Assembly (NCBI RefSeq): GCF_019175385.1
Contig: NC_083348.1
Span: 945,001 to 1,009,000 of the forward strand
DNA: 64,000 nt
From: Lycium barbarum
Taxonomy: Eukaryota; Streptophyta; Magnoliopsida; Solanales; Solanaceae
Direction of reading: 5' to 3'
The notes beneath the pieces were generated by a model that worked only from the letters and a program-made list of their open reading frames with translations, was not told the origin of the DNA and made no database searches. A program made the position numbers and the translations under genes. Positions 8,916 through 17,548 of this stretch are shown here, in pieces. The stretch's first letter is position 1, and each line of letters opens with the position of its first letter.

Positions 8916-11288
8916 ATGACAAACGACGGAGAAATCAATGTTACTAAAACCCAAGCCAACGTCATCCAGGATGCTGCTGGCAAGAAGGGCCATAACAAAA
9001 AGAAAAATGACGCCAACAAGAGCCAGGAGGTGCCGCCAGAGGTTGTGCCAAATGAAGGGTTTACATCCCAAGAACCATCTACCACTGAGGCGAGCGAGGA
9101 TGACATGGAGGTCCTGTCCGAGGACGTCTCGCTCGGTAAAGAGTGGGTTATGAAGGTTAACGTGGGGATGGAAGCCATCGATATATTTGGCCAACGTTTG
9201 GGCAAGGTGGAGGGCATTCTTAGCATTCTTGAGGGGCATACTCTTGAAGAGATTGAAAGCATCCGAAATGACTTAGAAGGGCACATGCAGGCTGAGATTG
9301 AGGTAAAGCAAACCATCACTGCCTTAGAGTGCAGACTCATGGAGGCGTGGAGTACTATCGATGCCATGAAGGCAAAGATAGTGGCACTCGAAGAGCAGGT
9401 CAACGTTGGTGTGACCGAGGCAGCCAACAATGTTGTCGTGATGAGGGAGGCTAAGATCGAGGCTCCTAAGCCACCAGTGTTCAAAGGGGTTCGTGATGCA
9501 CTAGAGGTGGAGAACTTTGTTTGGCACTTGGAGAACTATTTCAAGCATGGCAAAGTAAGGGACGATGAGGCCAAGATCAATACCGTTGTGTTGTACCTAA
9601 CAGAGACTGCCATGCTATGGTGGAGAAGAAAGGTCGCTGATACTGACAGAGGTCTATACACAATCAACACGTGGGATCAATTCAAGAATGAGTTCAAGCG
9701 ACAGTTCTATCCAAATAATGTCTTGTACGAGGCAAGGCGCAAACTTAGAGAGTTGAAGCAGACAGGGAGCATCCGCGACTATGTCAAGGAGTTCACCACC
9801 CTTATGCTTCAAATTCCCAATCTTACTAGCGATGACTTGTTGTTTCACTTTATAGACGGGTTGCAAAATTGGGCTAAGCAGGAGTTGCAACGCCGTCAAG
9901 TCGCAGACATAGACCACGCCATATTGGAGGCCGAGTCTTTGATGGACTTCATGCATGACAAGCACGGCAAAGGCCAAGGCAATGAGTCAAGGGGTAGCGA
10001 TGCCAAAGATGGGGGAGACCGTGGCGAGAGACAGGAGTCACAACAACAATACTCCAAGACTCAAAATGCAAATATGTTCGATGGCAAGAAGTCAGGTGGT
10101 CGTCAGGGCTATGTTGAAAAGAAGGCGCAGAACGAGAAGAAGGGATGCTACTTATGTGGAGGGCCGCACAGCTTCAAAAATTTCCCTGACCTGAAGAACA
10201 TTAGTGCTATGGTACGTGAAAGTCATGAGCAAACGCAAACACAGAGTACGGGAATCGCACAGTTGGGGACAATTAGACTATGTGGCGCTGTCGCGAAGCA
10301 AGATAGTCCAACCAATGATAATAAAAACCAGTACGTGGATCTGACCATCAATAACAAGCCCGCTCGTGCACTGGTAGACACTGGGGCGACTCATAATTTT
10401 GTGACCGAGGCTGCAGCGAAGAGACTAGAGTTGAAGCTCGCTCCAATTAACGCCCTTGTTAAGACCGTGAATGCTAGGCCAGAAAATGCTCGTGGTGTAG
10501 CTAATGGCGTTGGTGTCCAATTGGGCGATCGGAAAGGTACGACAAATTTTACCGCCACTACTATGGATATCTTTGACATTGTTTTGGGGCAAGAATTCTT
10601 TAGACATTGCCACGCGATGATCGATCCCTACCTCCAACGTCTCTTGGTCATGGAGCGAGAAGGCGCTTGCATAGTGCCTACAGTGACTATGTCGCATGAA
10701 CAGGGCCATGCACAACATTCAGTTATGCAGCTTGTCGAGGGGCTCAAGAAAGAGGAGCCAACATTCATGGCAACCATTACAAGTCTGAAGGAAGATAATG
10801 GTACCCAAGAGACACCATCGCCTTGGATAGATAATTTGCTCAAAGAAAACAAAGATGGTATTTCCGAAGAGCTACCTAAGAGCTTGCCTCTTAGGCGTGA
10901 GCAGGATCACAAGATTGAGTTGGAGCATGAACCGGAAAAGGGTCAAGTCATGCACCGATTACCGTCATCGCCTCACACGATAGCGAGATTGAGGCTATCA
11001 TTGACTACTAGGCTAGGCGGAAACAAGGGAAAAAGGACACTGCCATGTTCCTTATATATTGGAAGGGGAAATCACCGGAGGAGGCCGCATGGGGGCGGTA
11101 CGAAGACTTGTGGCAATTTAAAGACAAGATTCGAGAGTTTATACAGCAGCATTGCGCCGCGGTCGTCGCAACATCGGGTGGGGGAGAGTGTGATGACCCG
11201 CCACATCATCATGCCACCTAGGCGCCATGTGGAACTATTTTTGCCATGTAGGAAGCTTATGTGGATGCTTACATGGAAAGGAGGTTAG
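8916..11288 (+). CDS. Gag-protease polyprotein of element A (truncated pol)
   Basis: A 790-codon frame. Residues about 80-170 look like a heptad-rich coiled coil. The Ty3-type gag capsid domain follows (about 188-330; landmarks VFKGVRDALEVENFVWHLEN and ETAMLWWRRK). A CCHC zinc knuckle begins at about residue 412 (CYLCGGPHSFKNF), but its last Cys is replaced by Phe, so nucleic-acid binding may be weak. The aspartic protease active site is DTGA at residues 488-491. From about residue 652 (ELPKSLPLRREQDHKIELE) the frame enters the start of reverse transcriptase and is then cut by a deletion near 10930-10975. Beyond that the frame reads the chromodomain region out of frame and runs into the 3' LTR, so the real end of meaningful protein is near 10930. 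I chose the first ATG, 20 bases after the primer site. The product would form virus-like particles in the cytoplasm. Confidence 0.85.
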   Translation: MTNDGEINVTKTQANVIQDAAGKKGHNKKKNDANKSQEVPPEVVPNEGFTSQEPSTTEASEDDMEVLSEDVSLGKEWVMKVNVGMEAIDIFGQRLGKVEGILSILEGHTLEEIESIRNDLEGHMQAEIEVKQTITALECRLMEAWSTIDAMKAKIVALEEQVNVGVTEAANNVVVMREAKIEAPKPPVFKGVRDALEVENFVWHLENYFKHGKVRDDEAKINTVVLYLTETAMLWWRRKVADTDRGLYTINTWDQFKNEFKRQFYPNNVLYEARRKLRELKQTGSIRDYVKEFTTLMLQIPNLTSDDLLFHFIDGLQNWAKQELQRRQVADIDHAILEAESLMDFMHDKHGKGQGNESRGSDAKDGGDRGERQESQQQYSKTQNANMFDGKKSGGRQGYVEKKAQNEKKGCYLCGGPHSFKNFPDLKNISAMVRESHEQTQTQSTGIAQLGTIRLCGAVAKQDSPTNDNKNQYVDLTINNKPARALVDTGATHNFVTEAAAKRLELKLAPINALVKTVNARPENARGVANGVGVQLGDRKGTTNFTATTMDIFDIVLGQEFFRHCHAMIDPYLQRLLVMEREGACIVPTVTMSHEQGHAQHSVMQLVEGLKKEEPTFMATITSLKEDNGTQETPSPWIDNLLKENKDGISEELPKSLPLRREQDHKIELEHEPEKGQVMHRLPSSPHTIARLRLSLTTRLGGNKGKRTLPCSLYIGRGNHRRRPHGGGTKTCGNLKTRFESLYSSIAPRSSQHRVGESVMTRHIIMPPRRHVELFLPCRKLMWMLTWKGG
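10976..11190 (+). pseudogene. Integrase C-terminal chromodomain remnant (element A)
   Basis: In a frame different from gag, the bases encode a chromodomain-like segment with the landmarks EIEAIIDY, MFLIYWKGKSPEEAAW and RYEDLWQFKDKIREF. This matches the chromodomain at the integrase C-terminus of chromoviruses, which directs insertion to particular chromatin. An in-frame stop (TAG) follows the EIEAIIDY landmark. Because reverse transcriptase and the integrase core are absent, the segment was brought next to the start of reverse transcriptase by a deletion of several kilobases. It is out of frame and probably not translated. Confidence 0.75.
11180..11188 (+). other. Polypurine tract of element A
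   Basis: gggggagag lies directly before the 3' LTR start at 11189, where plus-strand DNA synthesis would be primed. It is intact, so the element keeps all cis signals for replication in trans. Confidence 0.8.
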
Positions 11289-11715
11289 CTTATGTAAGAA
11301 GGTTCTAATGAAATATGGAGATTTCTCATGGAAGACCTTAGAACCTTATGGAATTGCATAGAAAGTCCTTAGAATAGTCTAGTTGTGTAGAGATTTCTAG
11401 AATAGGGGCTTATTGGTAAATATGTAGGGACTTGTATAATAATTATTATTTACATACTAGTCCCTAGGTGAGTGGTATAAATAGGAGGTCATTTATTTGT
11501 AAACCATCAAGCAAAAAATCAATCAAGTCTTCTTTAATAAAAAGCTTCCTTCTAGCAAATTTCTCTTGTCTTATTCACCTACTATTCCCTTAGCGATCTT
11601 GAGTGTAGTAATCTAGGCTAACTTGACATAGCAAGATCGTGAGCAAGTTATGCAAGAACGTGAGCGATTTGTCAAGTGTCGCACGTGCGCTTAGTTGAAG
11701 ACTAAGGCCGTGACA
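11189..11715 (+). repeat. Element A 3' LTR
   Basis: It is 527 bp, nearly identical to the 5' LTR (8353-8881), starts tgtgatgacccgccacatca and ends aggccgtgaca. The TATA box is at 11476-11483. The gag frame reads into its first ~100 bases. Confidence 0.9.
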
Positions 11716-12790
11716 CATAGCTGTTATTATATTCAAACATTATTAAAGTGCACTGTTAAAACGATAGAGGTTCAAAAACAATGACTAATCACATGTTTGA
11801 GTCACAAAATGAATCTGAATACAACAGGACCCTAACACATGATTTTAAAAGCGAAAACAGAATTTTAAATGAGAGAAAGTCAGAGTAGGATCGGATTTAC
11901 CTCTTGCAGGTGCAGTGAACTAGGACGTCGGGGCCTCGAATCTAACTCTCCTTCTCAAGAACGAATTCAAAACTAGAGTTGGGTGAATCGAATACCTTTG
12001 TCGCGGCTAAAGTTCACTGAAAAAGGAAAGCAAGTTTTGGAAGATGATCGTGTATTTTCGAGGTGCTGAGTGACGGCTAAAAAAGTTCCCCCCGTAAGGT
12101 GGTGTTCTTATCATCATTTATGGAGTGAGGATAGGGTTTTTACGATGTTTTTGGGCGGGATTTCTACATGAATTAGCTGTTTGAAATCAAAATCGAATCT
12201 CTAAAAGTTGATTTTTTCCAAAAACTTCAAAAGTGTTTTTGGCCATTTATGTTGACCAAATCGTTGAAGATGAGAGAGGAAAGTATTGCACGAAAATGGG
12301 ATAGTTTAAAGTCTGCCATTGTTGTGGAAATATGAATCTTTGCTTGAAAGAGGAAAGAGATGAGAGAGAGATGTGTGCGGCTCATAGAAATTAGGTTTAG
12401 AGAAAATGAGTTAAAATAAATATGGGTTGGACTCTTCTATTGGCTAATGGGTTGCGAACTTGGGCTAGAATGGACAGATTTTGACATAAAAAGTGGCCTA
12501 AATATTTGACTGCTTTGGGTCGAATTAATTGGTCCTTTTCCTCTTATCCTAATTTATTCTTTGAGCTTCTTTATATCAGTAACTTGGGAAATATACGGAA
12601 TAATAATCATGCAATTAGTAATTAATAGTAATAAGCTATAATTTAATGTTATAAATTTACTAATAATAGAGAAACTACAAATATATAGGTAATGTAATAA
12701 TAAAGTAGAAATATTATCTAGGTTAGTTTTACGATTAATATGTAATAAGTAAGTAGCAATGTACGAGCTATTAATAAATAATAATACTTT

Positions 12791-12811
12791 AATAATAATA
12801 ATAATGATAAC

Positions 12812-12868
<57 letters not shown>
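12791..12868. repeat. AAT microsatellite
   Basis: About 26 near-perfect ATA/AAT triplets with one interruption (atgataaca). It lies in the 3' part of element D, close to its end. Confidence 0.9.
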
Positions 12869-12869
<1 letters not shown>

Positions 12870-12966
12870 TAGTGATAGTAAAAATAAGATATTTAGTTTA
12901 TTAATAAATATTAGAAGCTCAAGAAAATGAATTGGAATAAAGGAGGGACAAAATTGGGTGTCAACA

Positions 12967-13125
12967 TTTTTTATGTTTTACCTTTAGCATTAATTACTCA
13001 TTTCAAATCATTTTCCAAATCCATCGGGGCTATACACCAATTAATATGAGTATCATGGTAAATTATGCACTTCATTTATCATTATTTATTAAGGGGTGTG
13101 CAAAGTCCATACTAGACAAGTAATT
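12967..13125 (+). mobile_element. Stowaway-like MITE, right half
   Basis: It continues the MITE whose left half is at 6417-6513, resuming directly after element D (ttttttatgttttaccttta, ttaattactcatttcaaatc, aaggggtgtgcaaagtcc). The expected right terminal inverted repeat is decayed: after actagacaagtaatt the match is lost. Orientation and order fit one element split in two. Confidence 0.55.
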
Positions 13126-13846
13126 AGTAGATAATTGTAGTTATGGACGTATTCTTTTTCATGAACTAGAAAGTTTCAACAAGCAAATAAGTAAATAAAG
13201 GCTCTGTAGCTGATGTGGAAATAATATTATGGTTCACTCCTTTTGCCTCTAAAATAAAAATAAATAACTAGCAAAGTAAAGAAAGGGCTCTATCGCATTC
13301 CAACTTCAAGCTATAGCTTTTGACAGGATGATTAAATAGTAATAATATACTTGCAATAGCTTATAAAAGAATAATTGACTTATATAAGATGTATAGCAGA
13401 TGTTTTTACTAGAATTTTGTAGTGCCACAACTGTGTCTGTAACCATTTACAATCTAATATAGTAAAAGTAGACAATTTCTAATTTCCATGGGAACCACCG
13501 CAAGAAAGTATAGAAATGACAACAACTATTTGCAACAAAAAATATATTGTTGGCAAAATTAAATATTTGGCAATAACTTAGTTTTATGGGATAAGGCATC
13601 ATTACCCCCTCACCTATTAGCGTTTTTTATACGACACACCTTACCTAATTTTTTGTCCTATCACCCCCTAAACTATTTAAAATCGAAATATTTTGATATA
13701 CATAATAGTTTTATTAATGAAAGGTGTATCATTAATTTCTTTGAAGCTTTCAAGCATTGGCAGTTACTACGTTCTCATCCTTTAGCTTCGGTTTCTCTAA
13801 CATTTTCTGTTTTTGCATTTATTTCTGTTTAAGATGGATTTTTATA
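13126..13846. other. AT-rich intergenic DNA with a MITE relic
   Basis: No gene is seen. At about 13495-13580 the text caagaaagtatagaaatgac followed by caacaactatttgcaac matches the left part of the CACTA-type MITE at 54290-54564, so this is probably a truncated copy. The remainder is AT-rich without recognisable coding potential. Confidence 0.45.
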
Positions 13847-14160
13847 CTCCCTTTGTCTCAAGATATTTGTCGCATTTTTCATTACGCGCTCATTAAAAAA
13901 ACATTTATAAGGGTAGCATTTTGACTATTTTAACCTCTTAACATATTTCATCATATTCTCTCTTCTCAATAAATATTTACTTCATTAATGTTGAAACCTC
14001 TTAAATAATTGTATGTGAACTCACAAAATCAGCTTATTGTAATTAATGAAAGGGTAAAATGGGAAAAAACTACTTAATTTTATCTTGCTTAAATAAAACA
14101 ACAAATATTTTGAGACAAGTATTTTTAGTAAGGACGACAAATATTTTGAGACGGAGGGAG
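13847..14160. mobile_element. Stowaway MITE
   Basis: It is 314 bp with terminal inverted repeats ctccctttgtctcaagatat and atattttgagacggagggag, flanked by TA on both sides (13845-13846, 14161-14162). This is the classic Stowaway structure. It has no coding capacity. A second internal copy of the right-end motif (aaatattttgagacaagta) lies about 45 bases inside the right terminus. Confidence 0.85.
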
Positions 14161-14335
14161 TAAAATCAAATCTCAATGATTAAGAAAAAGAGACTATTTC
14201 CCAAGAAAACACTTCTGGTGATTAAATTTCCTGTACAATAACTATGCCTGCATTCACCATTTCGCGATAAATATTTATAGTAATGGATGAGGTAATGAAC
14301 TTCCAAGTAATTATAGGAGGCAATTATTGAGAATA

Positions 14336-14406
14336 CTAGATTGCCTATGCCCGTGCTGCGCACGGGCCCAACACTTTGGATTATAATGTATCTATGTGCA
14401 TGTAGT

Positions 14407-14440
<34 letters not shown>

Positions 14441-17060
14441 CACTATCCAAACACGATTAATATAACATTTTAGTTTGTAATCCATATCTAAAACTTTATT
14501 ATATTCGTGTTTGCTACGAATACAAAGTGGACAAAAATTTATTAATACTTTTTAAAAGAGAAGACTTGTTTAAAAGGAAACTATTTTCCTCTCTTTGAGA
14601 TAAAACAATAGCAATACTTAAGCATCAATTGATACTTTCAATTTTAATTCGATTAATTTAAAGGTGTAAAATACTTATTATTTTTTATCAAATTTTGATT
14701 TGGATAATTCTAATTCTAATTATTAAATTAATTTTACATGTTTAAAATGAAACAAATTAGAAATTGATTTTCTAATTAAACGAAGAAATACTATTTTTTA
14801 ATTTTTGGTAAATATTCTCGGTTTAGCTCATTTTACTTGTCATGTTGTCTTTTGCATGGTTTTTTAAGGAAACGTCAATTAGAATTATAATTTTACTAAT
14901 TTATCTTATTCATTATTTGATCTCCATTTGATATTAATCTTTTCACATTTATTAGAGTAAGAATAAAAATGAAAAAGTAATTAAATTCTATCTTATTTTA
15001 AAATATAAATATTTTAAGTATATTTATATTAGTAAACACAACAAATAAATGATATGGCGGAATAGCAAATACAGCAATTAAATATCTAGATTAGATCTCA
15101 AGCTAATATAATAAAAGAAAGGAAATTGTATGTATTTTGGCTACTTAACCTTTTGAAGAAAAACAATAATATGGGGTCCATGTTTTTGTTGTGCAATAAT
15201 TTTATTTGCTCCCACGAATGAGTTGATACGCATGTGGCAATGAATCCACTATTATTGACTTGATAGGGATACTTTGGGAATTATATGAATATTGTTTGAT
15301 TTTTTAATATATAGGGTGCACGTTTTTTTTTTTTTTTTTGACATTGCTTGTTTTTTAATATGGGGTCTACTTTTTTTTTCATGAGTTTGGAGAGGGTGGG
15401 GTCCAATTTTTTTCCTTTTTTTATTTTTTTAATATTGTTTGGTGTTTTTAGTATGAGATCCACCTTATTTTTTTTAAGAGTGACTGACGACGAAGCATGG
15501 GTAAACCGATGCTTCTATATAGTAGAAAAATAGAAATATAATAAAGTATTTTTATCTACTTTTTAGAAGAGTTGGTAATATAAAGTATAAAATGTCATTT
15601 TTTTGCCCTTAAATAAAAAAGTGGGTGGAACCACAAAGGATTCTTTTACCCTTAAATAAAAAAGTAGGACCGAACACGGACGACGATCTTGCCTAAACCG
15701 GCTCTTCTATATAGTAGTAATAGTAAAGTAATACATATAATTTTTTTATCAAATTTTGATTTGGATAATTCTAATTAAAATTATTATATTAATTTTACAT
15801 GTTTAAAATGAAACAAAGTAGAAATTTGATTTTCTATTTAAATGAAGAACTTCAATTTTTTAATTTTTAGTAAATATTTTTTGTTTAACTCATTTTACTT
15901 GTCATGTTATTTTTTACACGATTTTTTAAGGAAACGTCAATTAGAATTATAATTTCACTAATTTACCTTATTAATTATTTGATCTCCATTTAATATTATT
16001 TTTTCTTTTATGACATTAATCTCTTTTCACATTTATTAGAGTGAGGAAAAAATGAAAAAGTAATTAAATTCTATCTTATTTTAATATATAAGTATTTTAA
16101 GTATGTTGTTGTACAATAATTTCATTTACTCTCACTAATGGGTTGATACGCATGTGGCAATGAGTCCATCATTATTGATTTAATTGTTTGATTTTCTAAG
16201 CACTTTTTTTTAACATTTTTTATTTTTTTAATATGGGATTCACTTTTTTTTTTTTTAATATTGCTTGATTTTGTTAATATAGGGTCCACTTTTTTTTCCC
16301 GTGAGTTTGGATGTGGTGAGTTCCACTTTTTTTTCTTCTCTTTTTTTTTAGTACTGGTTGGTGTTTAATATGAGGCCCACAATTTTTTTTAACATTGTTT
16401 GTTTTTTTAATATGGGATTCACTTTTTTTTAATTTAATATTGCTTGATTTTGTTAATATGGGGTCCATTTTTTTCCCGTGAGTTTGGATGTGGTAGGTTC
16501 CACTTTTTTTTTTTTTTTAATACTGGTTAATGTTTAATATGGGGCCCACAATTTTTTTAACATTGTTTGTTTTTTTAATATGGGATTCATTTTTTTTTAA
16601 TATTGCTTGATTTTATTAATATAGGGTCCACTTTTTTTTCCGTGAGTTTCGATGTGGTGGGTTCCACTTTTTTTCTTCCTTTTTTTAATACTGGTTGGTG
16701 TTTAATATAAGGCCCACAATTTTTTTTAATATTAGTTGTTGTTTAATATATATGGGGCCCATAATTTTTTTTTAATTTTAGTTGTTGTTTCAAGATTTGT
16801 ATGCCTTAAAATGTTGTACTTGATGCCTTATCACTTGTTCACGTGGGTATTAACTTGCTATACACTGGATCCACTTGTATTTGAATGTCACGCATTGGCT
16901 TTGCAATATCCAAAGCTCTGCATCATGACCATGTGGGTCCTACGTTGATGTCTCAATTTGACATTTTCCACTTTGTTTGTTTTACTTTTAGCTTTTTTGA
17001 CGACGAAGGCAGACGACGAAGTGCCCCACACTCCCTCTTCTAAATAGTAGTAAAAATAAA
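14336..17060 (-). mobile_element. Helitron-like sequence, non-autonomous, possibly tandem
   Basis: Read on the minus strand, the left edge ends in CTAG followed by T, preceded by a short hairpin (14349-14367, gcccgtgctgcgcacgggc). That is the 3' terminus expected of a Helitron. Two long stretches, about 14590-15050 and 15720-16100, are diverged copies of each other. Each is followed by T-rich ggggtccac repeats and a ttctatatagtag motif (15513-15525 and about 15704-15716; a variant, ttctaaatagtag, at about 17037-17049), so a unit seems duplicated. The opposite (TC) terminus is not resolved. No Rep/helicase coding is present. Confidence 0.45.
16213..16790. repeat. ~170 bp T-rich tandem repeat
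   Basis: About three and a half units start at about 16213, 16391, 16558 and 16728. Each has the order tttttaatatgggattca, ttgcttgattttgttaat, agggtccac plus a T run, cgtgagtttggatgtggtg, ttccac plus a T run, then tactggttggtgtttaatat and gcccacaa. Related single units occur at about 15290-15470. The variable T runs explain the length variation. It lies in the Helitron-like region. Confidence 0.75.
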
Positions 17061-17261
17061 ATGCAAAGTGTGCTTTTGTGGGCTTACTTTGTGCGGTCCC
17101 TGCCCACTTGATTTTGACTTCTACTGTTCCACCCATACACGGTACAATCATCGGGCCATTTTTCATTGACAATTAGTCAAATATTGTTGTATTTGCGAAA
17201 GTTAGGCATTTACAACTAATATAAAAGCTTTAAAAGGAAAATCGACACATTCGTGATCCGT

Positions 17262-17405
17262 AAGGACTTAGTAGCTCAGTTGATTGGCTACCTGAACTTT
17301 CACCTTGTTGGTGAGGGTTCGAATCCCTACATTGTAATCCTCTCCTCCATTTCCCCTTCCTCTTCCCCCTATGTAATAAAAATATTTTTTTTTTCAAAAA
17401 AAAAA
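17262..17405 (+). mobile_element. tRNA-derived SINE
   Basis: The 5' part is tRNA-like, with an A box (tagctcagttgattggcta, from 17272) and a B box (ggttcgaatcc, 17316-17326) that together form an internal RNA polymerase III promoter. It ends in a pyrimidine stretch and a T-rich/A-rich tail near 17380-17405. The acceptor stem and anticodon loop are not those of a functional tRNA. A second copy lies reversed at 55441-55570. The flanks share a gtgatcc motif that might be a diverged target-site duplication. Confidence 0.7.
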
Positions 17406-17548
17406 GGCACTTGTGATCCCTTACTCATTATAGAATGAAGACTTTGTTCGTGATCCTTGTGATATTTAATTAAACATGTCTAATTTAGTTGATACAAATG
17501 TCATTTAATCAATCACATATTGAATCTTAGAAAAATGCATTGTCTTTA

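Larger units (their letters stand above)
8353..11715 (+). mobile_element. Element A: chromovirus (Ty3/gypsy) deletion derivative with gag-protease
   Basis: This is a 3.36 kb element with two LTRs (8353-8881 and 11189-11715), a tRNA-Met type primer site and a purine tract. The flanks share cata (8349-8352 and 11716-11719), or acata if the last base is counted. The internal region encodes gag, protease and the first residues of reverse transcriptase, then jumps to the integrase C-terminal chromodomain in another frame. Most of reverse transcriptase, RNase H and the integrase core are missing, so it could only move with proteins supplied by a relative. The LTRs are nearly identical, so insertion is recent. 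It is nested in element D. Confidence 0.88.
6514..12966 (+). mobile_element. Long solo-type LTR (element D) carrying nested element A
   Basis: It starts at tataccccattttaacc with a conserved ggagtcgccacctaatt motif and ends with ttgggtgtcaaca. Both ends match a common long LTR family of plants as I recall it. Flanking ttttt on both sides fits a 5 bp TSD, although the T run makes the exact edge uncertain. No second copy of the terminus is present, so it looks like a solo LTR of about 3.1 kb once nested element A (8353-11715) is set aside. It also holds a MITE (7122-7383) and an AAT microsatellite. No coding region of its own is visible. Confidence 0.6.

Noticed and set aside
8756..9484. A 242-codon open frame on the minus strand
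   Set aside because: It overlaps the gag coding region of element A on the other strand and has no recognisable domain.
13420..13580. A second full CACTA-type MITE
   Set aside because: Only the left part resembles the 54290-54564 element, and no right terminus was found; I noted it as a relic only.
17262..17340. A possible tRNA gene
   Set aside because: A and B boxes are present, but the acceptor stem and anticodon arm do not fold, a pyrimidine and A/T tail follows, and a second reverse copy exists; it is a SINE.
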